In this document: in pieces, positions 8,241 through 16,487 of the stretch | Numbering within the stretch: the first letter of the stretch is position 1 | How the letters are laid out: the number at the start of each line of letters is the position of its first letter | Assembly: GCA_946482595.1 (NCBI GenBank) | Contig: CAMLSD010000026.1 | Coordinates: 1 to 45,361, forward strand | DNA from: an uncultured Comamonadaceae bacterium | GTDB lineage: Bacteria > Pseudomonadota > Gammaproteobacteria > Burkholderiales > Burkholderiaceae | Direction of reading: 5' to 3' | Length of the DNA: 45,361 nt | Notes under the pieces: generated by a model | The model's database searches: none | What the model was told of the DNA's origin: nothing | Seen by the model: the letters and a program-made list of their open reading frames with translations, nothing else | Translations under genes and position numbers: made by a program

Positions 8241-8759
8241 ATGAACCCCCGTGTCCCGATGATCCAGCCCGGCACCGACCCCACGCTGAGCGAGGTCGAG
8301 CGCCGCATCCTGGCCGAACGCGGCCGCATCTCGCCGCTGTACCAGGTGCTGCTGAACAGCGGCCCGATCGCCTCGGGCTGGGAGCAGTTGCTGACGGCCG
8401 TGCGCAACCGCACCGCGCTGCCCGACCGACTGCGTGAACTCGTGATCCTGCGCGTGGCCGTGCTCAACCGGGCGAGTTTCGAGTTCGACGCCCATCTGCC
8501 TCACGCCGAGCGCGCCGGCCTCACCGCCGCCCAGATCGAGGCGGTGCGCCACACGCCGGTGACGGCTGCACTGGACCCGCTGGACCTGCTGGTGCTGGAG
8601 CTGACCGACCGCATGACCTGCGACGTGGACGTGCCCGACCCCCTGATGGAAACTCTGGCACGCCACTTCGATGCCCGCGGCCTGGTCGAGCTGGTGACCA
8701 CGGTGGCGGCCTACAACATGGTGTCGCGCGTGCTGGTGGCGTTGCGAGTGGCTCACTGA
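8241..8759 (+). CDS. Carboxymuconolactone decarboxylase-like protein
   Basis: A 172-residue all-helical protein of the carboxymuconolactone decarboxylase/AhpD superfamily. The signature runs from LRELVILRVAVL into FEFDAHLPHAERAGL (about residues 65-95). There is no C-x-x-C pair, so a peroxidase AhpD role is unlikely. A decarboxylase, lactone-processing or other ring-cleavage role fits the operon better. The gene starts two bases after the receptor's stop codon. The substrate is unknown. Confidence 0.82.
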   Translation: MNPRVPMIQPGTDPTLSEVERRILAERGRISPLYQVLLNSGPIASGWEQLLTAVRNRTALPDRLRELVILRVAVLNRASFEFDAHLPHAERAGLTAAQIEAVRHTPVTAALDPLDLLVLELTDRMTCDVDVPDPLMETLARHFDARGLVELVTTVAAYNMVSRVLVALRVAH

Positions 8760-8773
8760 GCGCGAGGTGCCGT

Positions 8774-9319
8774 GTGCAAGCGACCCTGCCCTCATTGTGG
8801 ATCCGTCACTTCGAATGGCGCGAAGACGAGCCACCCGCCCGCGCAGCGCTCGAAAGCCTGCCCGGCACACCCGACCTGCTGCGCACGCTCGATGGTCAGC
8901 ACGGCTGCCTGCGCCTGGTGACCACCGAGCCCCCACCCGGCACCGGCTGGATCGCGTTGACCCAGACGCTGAGCCTGCCCGGCGCGTCGGCCGGCCAGTC
9001 GGCCCCCTACCACTATGTCGTGGCCACCGATGTGCTGCCCGAGGCCGAAGCCGAGCTCAATGCCTGGTACGACACCGAACACCTGCCGGGCCTGGCCGGC
9101 GTGGCCGGCACCGTGTCCGCCATGCGGCACTGCAGCAACGGCTCGCCCCGCTACTACGCCAGCTATGACCTGGCCTGCCTCGAGGCGTTCGGCAGCCCGG
9201 CCTGGCTGGCCGTGCGGGCCACGCCGTGGAGCGCCCGGGTGCGTCCGAACTTCCGCCATACGCGCCGCACCATGTACCGCCGGATCGATCCGGCCGCGCT
9301 ACCGGCAGTTACAGGCTGA
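8774..9319 (+). CDS. Conserved hypothetical protein, dimeric alpha-beta barrel/EthD-like
   Basis: A 181-residue protein starting at a GTG with GAGGT upstream. The central NAWYDTEHLPGLAGVAG (about residues 96-112) matches the WYDxEHxPxL pattern of EthD-like and other ferredoxin-fold dimeric alpha-beta barrel proteins. These often act on or protect small aromatic or quinone intermediates. No catalytic residues can be assigned. It is 14 bases after the carboxymuconolactone-like gene and looks like the last gene of the operon. Confidence 0.65.
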   Translation: MQATLPSLWIRHFEWREDEPPARAALESLPGTPDLLRTLDGQHGCLRLVTTEPPPGTGWIALTQTLSLPGASAGQSAPYHYVVATDVLPEAEAELNAWYDTEHLPGLAGVAGTVSAMRHCSNGSPRYYASYDLACLEAFGSPAWLAVRATPWSARVRPNFRHTRRTMYRRIDPAALPAVTG

Positions 9320-9394
9320 TCCGCCGGTTCGGCAACCTTCCCCCTGATTCCGGGGGGGTCACGGCTTGCGCCAGATGACCGGAAAGCCGGGTCA

Positions 9395-9423
9395 TTGCCG
9401 CCACTCGGGCCGATTGCTATCCT
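9395..9423 (+). promoter_or_regulatory. Candidate sigma-70 promoter for the binding protein/kinase pair
   Basis: TTGCCG (9395-9400) and TATCCT (9418-9423) are separated by 17 bases, with TGC just before the -10 box (extended -10). It lies in the 173-bp gap, about 70 bases upstream of the TTG start at 9493, and is the best promoter match there. Confidence 0.45.
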
Positions 9424-9492
9424 GAAGCGGGGAGTCCGGCCGGTTGCGCGCAGTGTCGTGCGGCGGCCCTCCTCAATCCAAGGAGCAAGGTC

Positions 9493-10662
9493 TTGCGGCA
9501 CAAGCACGCTCGCGCGAACCGGGATCGGCAGGCTGCGGCGCACACCGACCCGCAGCCCGCCTTGCGCCGCCGGTTGCTGGGTGCGCTGTGCCTGGGCTGC
9601 GCCGCGCCCTGGCTGGGCGCCGCACACGCCAACCCCCAGCTCGAGGAGGCCCGCCGCACCGTCGAGCGGGCGTCCCAGGCAGCACAGGCCTGGGACGGCC
9701 CGGCCAGCGGCCCGCTGGCCGCGTCCGGCCGCACGGTGGCCGTGGTGGCCGAGGACCTGCGCAACGGAGGGGTGCTGGGCGTGGCCCAGGGCATCCGTGA
9801 GGCCGCCCGCGCCATCGGCTGGCGGGTGCGCATCTTCGATGCCGGCGGTTCACCCGACGGCCGGCGACGCGCCGTGGCCGAAGCCCTGGCCACCCGCCCC
9901 GACGGCATCGCCATCTGTGGTTCCGACGCCCGCGAGCTGGCGCCCCTGTTGCGCTCGGCCGGCGCACGGCTCCCTCCGGTCGTGGGCTGGCATGCCGGCC
10001 CGCAGGCCGGCCCGGTCCCGGGCACCCCGGTGGCGATGAACGTGACCACCGACCCGATCGCGGTGGCACGCACCGCCGCGCTGGCCGCTGTGGCGCAGTC
10101 CGACGGGCGCGCCGGGGTGGTCGTGTTCACCGATTCACGCTTTGCCATCGCCACGGCCAAGTCCGATGCGATGGCCCAGGTCATCCGGGCGTGCGGGGGC
10201 TGCACGCTGCTCGAGGTGCGCGACCTGGCCATCTCGGACAGCGGCACGCGCATGCCGGCCGTCACGCGTGAACTGATGGCGCGCCACGGCGCCCGCTGGA
10301 CCCACATGCTGGCCATCAACGACATCTACTTCGACCATGCCGTGCCGGTGTTCATCGCCGCCGGCATCGGCAGTGGACGGCTGAGCATGGTGTCGGCCGG
10401 CGACGGCAGCGCTCCGGCTTTCATGCGCATTCACGCCGGCTCCTACCAGACCGGCACGGTGGCCGAACCCCTGAACCTGCAGGGCTGGCAGGTGGTCGAC
10501 GAGCTGAACCGGCTGATGTCGGGCCAAGCCGTGAGCGGCTACAGCGCGCCGGTGCACCTGGTCACGCGCGACAACGCCAACGGCAAACCCGGCGGTCGGC
10601 TGGTGCACGACCCCGACAACGGCTACCGCGAACACTACCTGCGCATCTGGAAGGGGCCCTGA
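9493..10662 (+). CDS. Periplasmic sugar-binding-type (type 1 PBP) protein
   Basis: About 389 residues with a TTG start placed by AAGGAG seven bases upstream. A basic N-region, RRRLLGALCL, and a hydrophobic stretch ending GAAHA form a signal peptide, possibly Tat-type because of the Arg run. The mature part has the periplasmic-binding-protein type 1 (LacI/ribose-binding) fold: TVAVVAEDLRNGGVLGVAQGI, RPDGIAICG, GVVVFTDSRF and LSMVSAGDGS. No ABC permease or ATPase is adjacent. The next gene, five bases away, is a membrane hybrid kinase, so its role is probably as ligand sensor for that kinase rather than transport. Confidence 0.8.
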   Translation: MRHKHARANRDRQAAAHTDPQPALRRRLLGALCLGCAAPWLGAAHANPQLEEARRTVERASQAAQAWDGPASGPLAASGRTVAVVAEDLRNGGVLGVAQGIREAARAIGWRVRIFDAGGSPDGRRRAVAEALATRPDGIAICGSDARELAPLLRSAGARLPPVVGWHAGPQAGPVPGTPVAMNVTTDPIAVARTAALAAVAQSDGRAGVVVFTDSRFAIATAKSDAMAQVIRACGGCTLLEVRDLAISDSGTRMPAVTRELMARHGARWTHMLAINDIYFDHAVPVFIAAGIGSGRLSMVSAGDGSAPAFMRIHAGSYQTGTVAEPLNLQGWQVVDELNRLMSGQAVSGYSAPVHLVTRDNANGKPGGRLVHDPDNGYREHYLRIWKGP

Positions 10663-10666
10663 CACC

Positions 10667-13111
10667 ATGGCCCTTCAGAGCCCCGCCCCGCCACACGCAC
10701 CAGGCCGCGTCACGGCCTGGCTGACGCGCCTGATGCCGCATTCGCTGCGCGGGCAGTTCGCATTTGCGCTGGCCACGATGGGGCTGCTGATCGTGCTTGG
10801 CGGCAGCACCGCCTTTCTCGCGCTGCATGGCATCGGCAGCGCAGCGCGGCAGGCATCTCAGGAGCGGCTCAAGGGCATGCACGATGCACAGGATCTGCAG
10901 CTGCACACCCAGGAGATCCAGCTGCTGGCCGACAGCATGATGGCCGCGCCCACGCGTCACCATGCGCAGCAGACCTATGACGAGCTGCAGACCGCTCTGA
11001 CCCGCCTTGACGAGCTGATGGCGCGGCTGGCGGTGTCCGACGGCGTGTCCCTGCTCGACCTGCACATGGCCGCGCAGCTGTTCCGCAATTCCGCCCATGT
11101 GATCGCCTACCTGCGCGACACCGAGGCGGCCTCGACCGAAGCCGCCGAGCTGCGCTCGGCCGCGCTAAGCGAACACCGTCTGCAGATGCAGACCCAGGCC
11201 CGCACCATGGTCCGCTCGGCACGCGAGCAATCCGACCAGCTCACCCGCGCCTATGAAGAGGCCGTCCTGCGGGTGGTCGACGCTTCGCGGATCAGTGCCT
11301 ACTGGGTGGTCGGATGGCTGGCGGTGAGCCTGGTGCTCGCCTGGCTGATCGGTCACGCCCTGCTGGGCCGGCACGTGGTGGGCCGGCTGCAGCAGGTGAG
11401 CCGCAGCCTGCGTTCGGCCCAGGAAGGCGCCGCTGCGGGGGCGGCCGAGCCGCAGGTGCCGGTGCACGGCGACGACGAGATCGGACAGATGGCCCGATCG
11501 GTGGAGCGCTTCCTCTGTGACCGCCGCCAGCTGGCACTGACACGCACACGGCTCGAAGAAGAGCAGCAGCGTCTGGCCACCATCATCGACAACACGGCCG
11601 ACAGCATCGTGGTGCTGGGCGAGGGGCGTGTGCTGCAGATCAACCGGGCCGCCGAGGCGATGTTCGGGCTGTCTCCGGCCGAGGCCGCGGGCTTGCCCAT
11701 CGACGAACTCCTGAGCGGGCTCGACCCCGGCGCATCGGGCGGTGCGCCGCGCGAGGCCACGGCACGCCACCGCAGCGGCCGCACCGTGCCGGTGGAGGTG
11801 TCGTCCAACCCGCTGGCCGGCTCGGCCGGCGCCCTGGCCGTGCTGGTGATCCGGGATGCCACGCTGCGCCGCCAGGCCGAACAACACCTGATCGATGCCC
11901 GCGATGCGGCCGAGGCAGCCCGCGCCACCCAGTCGGCCTTCCTTGCCAGCATGAGCCACGAGTTGCGCACACCACTCAACGGTGTGCTCGGGTATGCGCA
12001 GATCCTCGAACTCGACCGCGGCCTGAGCCAGCGTCAGCGGTTTGCCGTCACCACCATCCGCACCAGCGGCGAGCACCTGCTGGCGCTGATCAACGACCTG
12101 CTCGACCTGGCCAAACATGACGCCGGCCGGCTCGAACTGTGCCCCACCGAAGTGCGCCTGCTCGAATGCCTGCGGCTGACTGCCGACATCGTGCGCGTGA
12201 AGGCCGAGGAGGCCGGCCTGCGGTTCTTCACCGAAATCGCCGACGACGTGCCCAGCGGGGTCGTGACCGACGAGAAGCGCCTGCGCCAGGTGCTGCTCAA
12301 CCTGCTGAGCAACGCGGTGAAGTTCACCGACCGCGGCACCGTGACCTTGCGCGTGAGCCGCATCGACACCCCCGCGCCTGTGGCCAGCGGCGTGCGCAAG
12401 GGCGAGCCCGAACTCGCCCGGCTGCGCTTTGAGGTCATCGACTCGGGCATCGGCATGCAGCCCGACCAGCTGCACCGCATCTTCGAACCCTTCGAGCAGG
12501 TGGGCGAGGCACAACGCCGCTCGATCGGCTCGGGCCTGGGCCTGGCGATCAGCCGTCAACTGGTGCGGCTGATGGGGTCGGACATCCAGGTCAGCAGCGC
12601 ACCGGGGCAAGGCACGCATTTCTCGTTCGACGTCGAGATGCCGGTTGTCGCCCAGCCCACGCTCGGGCCGGCCGGTGCGCCCACGATCATCGGCTATCGC
12701 GGGCCTGCGCGCCGCGTGCTGGTGGTGGACGACATCGCCGCCAACCGGCTGGTACTGGGTGCCATGCTGCGCCCGCTGGGCTTCGAGGTCGAGGAAGCCG
12801 CTGACGGCCAGCAGGCGCTGGACCGGGCGCGCGCCACACCCCCCGACCTGATCCTGATGGACATCGACATGCCGGTGATGAGCGGGCCGCGCGCCATCGG
12901 CCTGATCCGGCAGATCGATGCCTGCAAGGGCCTGCCGATCATCGCGATGTCGGCCACGGTCGATGCCGACGAGGTCTCCATCGGTGCCGGGTCCGATGCC
13001 GACGTCTTCCTGCCCAAGCCGATCGAGCGGGAACGCCTGCTGCAGGAGACCGCCCGGCTGCTGGCGCTCGAATGGGTGCAGGGCTGGCCGGTGGCCGAGC
13101 CGGCGGGATGA
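10667..13111 (+). CDS. Membrane hybrid sensor histidine kinase/response regulator
   Basis: An 814-residue inner-membrane kinase. Order: TM1 (about 30-55), a roughly 150-residue periplasmic helical sensor, TM2 (about 208-228), HAMP (230-285), PAS (about 303-400), HisKA with the phospho-accepting His431 in SMSHELRTPLNG, and a HATPase domain (about 535-650) with NLLSNAVKFTD and GSGLGLAI. A C-terminal receiver follows with DD at its start, LMDIDMPVMSG (phospho-acceptor Asp732) and a Lys in LPKPIE. There is no DNA-binding output domain and no response regulator gene next to it, so its downstream partner is elsewhere. It is tightly linked to the preceding binding protein, as in TorT/TorS-type sensing. 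Confidence 0.92.
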   Translation: MALQSPAPPHAPGRVTAWLTRLMPHSLRGQFAFALATMGLLIVLGGSTAFLALHGIGSAARQASQERLKGMHDAQDLQLHTQEIQLLADSMMAAPTRHHAQQTYDELQTALTRLDELMARLAVSDGVSLLDLHMAAQLFRNSAHVIAYLRDTEAASTEAAELRSAALSEHRLQMQTQARTMVRSAREQSDQLTRAYEEAVLRVVDASRISAYWVVGWLAVSLVLAWLIGHALLGRHVVGRLQQVSRSLRSAQEGAAAGAAEPQVPVHGDDEIGQMARSVERFLCDRRQLALTRTRLEEEQQRLATIIDNTADSIVVLGEGRVLQINRAAEAMFGLSPAEAAGLPIDELLSGLDPGASGGAPREATARHRSGRTVPVEVSSNPLAGSAGALAVLVIRDATLRRQAEQHLIDARDAAEAARATQSAFLASMSHELRTPLNGVLGYAQILELDRGLSQRQRFAVTTIRTSGEHLLALINDLLDLAKHDAGRLELCPTEVRLLECLRLTADIVRVKAEEAGLRFFTEIADDVPSGVVTDEKRLRQVLLNLLSNAVKFTDRGTVTLRVSRIDTPAPVASGVRKGEPELARLRFEVIDSGIGMQPDQLHRIFEPFEQVGEAQRRSIGSGLGLAISRQLVRLMGSDIQVSSAPGQGTHFSFDVEMPVVAQPTLGPAGAPTIIGYRGPARRVLVVDDIAANRLVLGAMLRPLGFEVEEAADGQQALDRARATPPDLILMDIDMPVMSGPRAIGLIRQIDACKGLPIIAMSATVDADEVSIGAGSDADVFLPKPIERERLLQETARLLALEWVQGWPVAEPAG

Positions 13112-13236
13112 TGACTTGCGGCTGCGCCTTGACCCGCGTCATCCCGCGGTGCCCGTGCTTTTGCACAATGGATGCGTCAGCTGCGGCCCCGAGCCGGCCC
13201 TGACCCACCCTTCCTGACGTTGACCCGGGAGCTGCC

Positions 13237-13668
13237 ATGCAACTCGTCTGCCCCGCCTGTGCCACCCGCAACCGTGTGCCCGACGAGCGCCTGAACGACA
13301 ACCCGCAATGCGGCCGTTGCGGCCAGGCCCTGATGCCTTCGACACCCGTCACCCTGGACGACACCCACTTCGACGCCTACATCCAGGGCAACGATCTGCC
13401 CGTGCTGGTGGACTTCTGGGCGGACTGGTGCGCCCCGTGCAAGATGATGGCCCCGCACTTCGCCAGTGCCGCCGCCCAGCTGCCCCAGGTGCGCTTTGCC
13501 AAGGTCGACACCGAAGCCTCCCCGCGCAGCAGCGTGCGCCACCGCATTCGCAGCATCCCCACGCTGGTGCTGTTTCACAAGGGCGAAGAGATCGCACGAC
13601 ACACCGGCGCGGTGGCCACGGCGGACCTGGTTCGTTGGGTGAATGGGCAGCTCGCGGCGTCGCGCTAG
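13237..13668 (+). CDS. trxC: Thioredoxin 2 (TrxC) with N-terminal zinc ribbon
   Basis: A 143-residue thioredoxin 2. The N-terminal zinc ribbon is CPAC plus CGRC. The thioredoxin domain carries the active site W64-C65-A66-P67-C68; Ala replaces the usual Gly of WCGPC. The cis-Pro loop is IRSIPTLVLF. It reduces cytosolic disulfides and is often part of oxidative-stress defence. A degenerate copy of its 3' two thirds is found at 19027-19313, 5.4 kb downstream, beyond the accessory region. An element with inverted repeats begins at its stop codon (13665). Confidence 0.93.
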   Translation: MQLVCPACATRNRVPDERLNDNPQCGRCGQALMPSTPVTLDDTHFDAYIQGNDLPVLVDFWADWCAPCKMMAPHFASAAAQLPQVRFAKVDTEASPRSSVRHRIRSIPTLVLFHKGEEIARHTGAVATADLVRWVNGQLAASR

Positions 13669-13857
13669 TGTCGTGCGCGGGAAGTTCGTTGTACCCGCGT
13701 CGCGAGGGATCCACCGATTGCGAAGCCTGGTGAAAACTGCCGATGCCGAGGCGCGGCGCGGCGCGCAGCGAGCTTGGATACCTCGCGGGCACCGCAACAA
13801 CGGCGGCGGCTGTGGCTCGTCTGGATTCATCAACGAACTGCCAATTCACGACACTAG
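13665..13857. mobile_element. MITE-like element with 11-bp perfect terminal inverted repeats
   Basis: CTAGTGTCGTG (13665-13675) and CACGACACTAG (13847-13857) are perfect inverted repeats. Similarity continues inward imperfectly through a shared GTTCGTTG in each arm. The roughly 193-bp interior has no credible gene. TA at both outer ends fits the TA target duplication of IS630-type transposons, so I read it as a non-autonomous derivative. It overlaps the trxC stop codon, so the insertion may have supplied the last codons of TrxC. Confidence 0.6.
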
Positions 13858-13859
13858 GG

Positions 13860-14231
13860 TTACGGGGCATGAGTTGCTATAGCGGCTTTGTTGGTATTCT
13901 CGTTGTACAGAATATGTATCCAGTCCGCCGATTTGAAACCCTTCGGCGTTGCAAGATATACATGTTCGGGAGGTTTGACATTCAAATCTTTAAATTGGTG
14001 CCCTGACATGAGCAAATCAAGGTCAGCAGCATTTGTACTTATCAAACAATCCCACATCAAGCCGCCGTCACGCTCAACTTCGCCACATTTTTCAATTGTT
14101 GTAGAAGGTGGCAGCATTGAAATATTCAGAATTTCAGTGAGCCTGCTTGAATCCGACTTTGAGCATGAAACAACAAAAGCAGATGCAGTGAGTATGGCTA
14201 TGCTTCCAGCGACCAATCGCAACGCTCTCAT
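13860..14231 (-). CDS. Small putative lipoprotein
   Basis: A 123-residue protein not recognised by name. The N terminus is a lipoprotein signal peptide: Arg at 2 and 5, a hydrophobic stretch, and the lipobox VVSC around residues 20-23, so the mature protein would be lipidated. The rest is soluble and ends in a region with HVYLATPKGF. The ATG at 14231 has GAGG nine bases upstream. The DNA is visibly richer in A and T than the flanking genes, suggesting foreign origin. The gene ends next to the MITE-like element. Confidence 0.62.
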   Translation of the reverse strand: MRALRLVAGSIAILTASAFVVSCSKSDSSRLTEILNISMLPPSTTIEKCGEVERDGGLMWDCLISTNAADLDLLMSGHQFKDLNVKPPEHVYLATPKGFKSADWIHILYNENTNKAAIATHAP

Positions 14232-14338
14232 TCTCGAAACCTCAATGTGCTAAGTAAGGAGTCTCTGAGGGAAGCCGCCAGCGCAGCTGGCTGACGGTCT
14301 CACTCGACCAGGCGGCTTGGGCGGCATGTGGTCAAGGG

Positions 14339-14509
14339 TTACTCAGCGTCCGCACTGCCTTTGCGGAAGTAGATCAGGCCCAGAACAAAAATGATAACGG
14401 GCATGCCGATAGCCACAATGCCTTGCTCACTGAAATGTCGTACGTTGGCAAGGAACCAAGTGCCGCCGACCACCATGCCAATAAGACCTGAGGTCTTCTT
14501 GCTCCACAT
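14339..14509 (-). CDS. Small two-TM membrane protein, 56 aa
   Basis: A 56-residue open frame begins MWSKKTSG. It has two hydrophobic helices (about residues 9-21 and 31-47), a short loop containing RHFSEQG between them, and a charged tail ending FRKGSADAE. AAGGAG lies seven bases before the ATG, a strong start, which argues that this short gene is real. It is transcribed toward the lipoprotein gene, 107 bases away. I do not recognise the family. Confidence 0.6.
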   Translation of the reverse strand: MWSKKTSGLIGMVVGGTWFLANVRHFSEQGIVAIGMPVIIFVLGLIYFRKGSADAE

Positions 14510-14559
14510 AAGTACGCTCCTTCTTGGCTATGGGTTATGAAACTGAAAATGGGAAGTCC

Positions 14560-14900
14560 GTGGAACAGATTACACGAGGCGAACGCTGCCGAGAAGCCAC
14601 CCGGCCGCGTGTGGCCCTGACCAAGCAGATGTTCCAGGGGCATGCCGTGGATGCGCGCTGCCGTGTGATGACCAGCCGGGCGTTGCGGCGCGATCAGTTC
14701 CTGCCATGGTGCGCGCAGCTGCCCAGCGCTTGCCTTGTGGCGATGGAGGCGAGCTCGAGCGTCCACCACCGGGCCCGCCGGCTGCAAGTGATGGGGCTGG
14801 ACGCACACATCCTCTCGGCACAGTTGGCCGCGCTGTACCGGATGCAAGGGCACAACGTCCACGCGACAGGAATGGAGCCCCGCTGAGCGGTTCGCATCTG
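14560..14900 (+). pseudogene. Degenerate IS110-family transposase fragment
   Basis: The plus-strand frame has no proper start. It reads KQMFQGHAVDARCRV, then LPSACLVAMEASSSVHHRARRL, then MGLDAHILSAQL, a recognisable version of the N-terminal RuvC-like part of IS110/IS1111 transposases (compare the family's EAC..AHHWAR pattern). It stops at about 14886 and no C-terminal half follows in frame. It is therefore a scrap, and its second half belongs to the repeat pair listed next. Confidence 0.6.
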
Positions 14901-15046
14901 GACCCGCATCGGCAGCGCACCGCGCTCGATGCAACAAGGCCATCTGCAGAGTGGCAGTCCGTGCTCTGTCTCGGCGCCGATTCGATGTCTCGTCCATGCA
15001 GCAACGCTCAATGCAGGCCATCAAGTGCTTGACTGTGGGGGTAGCC
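14719..15046 (+). repeat. Long direct repeat, copy 1 (IS110-derived, 328 bp)
   Basis: This segment is repeated without length change at 16488-16815, differing at scattered positions. It includes the LPSACLVAMEAS transposase stretch and about 160 bp of following sequence with no convincing frame. Confidence 0.85.
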
Positions 15047-15076
15047 CTTGTATGGGGTTAGTGCGCATTCGCGGTG

Positions 15077-16108
15077 CTAGGCCAACGCGGCCTCCATAAA
15101 CAGGGAGCGCAGCAAGCGTGGGACGAAGTCTCGGAGGAATACGAGACCGGCGTTCAGTTGTTCTTGTGGAACATGCCCATCGTGCAAGAGCCGACTGCGC
15201 GTGTTGTAGGCGTCACGGACCTGCTTTGAGATAGCTTGGCTATCTCCGAGGTCAGGGTGCCTTGCGAGCGCAGCATTGACGAAGCTACGCAGACCTGCGC
15301 CGATGGAGTCCACATTCAACTTGCCGACGCGGCCTAGAAGCCGATCCAGTTCCGACCATTCGGGGCTCTCCCGCGGAAGGGTGTCTCGTTTGTCGCGGAT
15401 GACCTGGGCAGCTTCGACGATAGCAACCGAGGCCGCGGGCGAGACGGGTAGATCAGGCAGCAGAGCCTCCAGCGATGTGATCAACGTAATGAACTGAGCG
15501 TTGTCGCTTGCTTCGAATCTGTGGGACATGGCCACCTCGATTGCAAGTCTTAGCTTGTCGTCGCCGGCGACCTTCGACAGTCGATCGAAGGAAAGTGCCT
15601 CTTCGGCCTTCGCGACAAAGCGGTCAATGGCAATTCCAGCGGTCAAGCTCGCACGTCCGGACTCGAATCGAACAAGGCGCTTGTGGTCGGGGCGAACAAT
15701 GGCCTCTGCAGCGTCGTAGTTGCCGTCTGTGCACTCCCATCCAGTGACCTTTCCGATGTGCGCCATCGGCTGCACTGCTGGAATCTTGATTGGCTCATCA
15801 AAGAGATTTACTTCTCCGGTCTGGACGGAATAGCGGATCCCAGTGCCGAACTCAATCGCGCACCACAGAACAGCTGCCCGCAGCTGCGCGAGTCCTTGTT
15901 CGGCGGCATCCGTGGACGGATACGGCCCGAGCGAGGCGGTGTACAAGTGATGAAGTTTCTCGATCGTCAGACGCCCGTTTGCTCCGGTGACCCGAGTCGA
16001 TTCGTTCGGCAACTGCAGGGTCGAGGCTGGAGACAACCAGAACGGCAGCGTCGCGACGAAGCGTTCCTCGCCACAGCCGGCCGTTCCTGGGGAGATGGCA
16101 AACAACAT
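15077..16108 (-). CDS. HEPN-domain protein (Apea-like), possibly 5'-truncated
   Basis: About 343 residues. The C-terminal half resembles an Apea-like HEPN domain: ITSLEALLPD followed, about 120 residues later, by NTRSRLLHDGH, which gives the R-x4-H HEPN motif. HEPN proteins are often RNases or accessory factors in defence and toxin systems. The frame is open further upstream to 16186, but that part lies inside a small inserted element (16123-16229). The native start was therefore probably lost or moved; the ATG at 16108 is the first outside the insertion and has only a weak AGGG upstream. It may no longer be expressed normally. Confidence 0.6.
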   Translation of the reverse strand: MLFAISPGTAGCGEERFVATLPFWLSPASTLQLPNESTRVTGANGRLTIEKLHHLYTASLGPYPSTDAAEQGLAQLRAAVLWCAIEFGTGIRYSVQTGEVNLFDEPIKIPAVQPMAHIGKVTGWECTDGNYDAAEAIVRPDHKRLVRFESGRASLTAGIAIDRFVAKAEEALSFDRLSKVAGDDKLRLAIEVAMSHRFEASDNAQFITLITSLEALLPDLPVSPAASVAIVEAAQVIRDKRDTLPRESPEWSELDRLLGRVGKLNVDSIGAGLRSFVNAALARHPDLGDSQAISKQVRDAYNTRSRLLHDGHVPQEQLNAGLVFLRDFVPRLLRSLFMEAALA

Positions 16109-16122
16109 TCGTGCTATGCGCC

Positions 16123-16229
16123 CTAGGGCAACGCTGAACAAGTACCCGCTTCTCCGGAACGGCGTCCGCAAGTCCTTGATTTGCAATGACCTGCGAACGA
16201 GTCCGGGGACTTATTCAGCGTTGCCCTAG
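16123..16229. mobile_element. MITE-like element, IS5-type ends, CTAG target duplication
   Basis: CTAG occurs at 16123-16126 and 16226-16229. Inside, GGGCAACGCTGAACAAGT faces its near-perfect inverted partner (one mismatch). The GAATAAG-type end and a 4-bp CTAG duplication are as known for IS5-family elements. The 99-bp interior has no gene. Uninterrupted CTAGACAA occurs in the related copy at 18743, which shows the pre-insertion site. Confidence 0.72.
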
Positions 16230-16487
16230 ACAAAATGGCTTCGAGAACCCGGGCGGCCCGCCCCCTGCGCGATCGCAGGTTGCACGCCAGGGGCGTGCCG
16301 AGCTACACCGATGCTCCGGAGCGGCGCTCGGTCAGGTCGTCGCGGACATGCAAGGAGACGGACCATGGAGAAATCTAGCACTTTGTTCGTGGGAGTAGCC
16401 GGCCACAAGGACAGCATCGACATCGCGCCGGCCGACGCGGGACGCCTGGGCGAGGTCCGGCATGTGGGCACCATCGGTGTCAGCATT
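16226..16487 (+). mobile_element. IS110-family left end, copy A, joined to the 328-bp repeat
   Basis: About 140 bp of non-coding end is followed at 16366 by ATG and a transposase N terminus. The frame has the DSIDIAPADAGR RuvC-like opening, with AGHKDS in place of the family's DVHKDS. It breaks off at 16487, where the sequence switches to the 328-bp repeat. The non-coding part aligns with copies B (17423) and C (18743). Confidence 0.75.

Noticed and set aside
14232..14338. Integron attC-like site (GC-rich imperfect palindrome)
   Set aside because: Core GTTRRRY/RYYYAAC sites are absent and no integrase is nearby.
14374..15024. Minus-strand frames of about 100-216 codons across the IS110 repeat
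   Set aside because: They are duplicated in the second repeat copy with no family features and are opposite to the recognisable transposase remnant.
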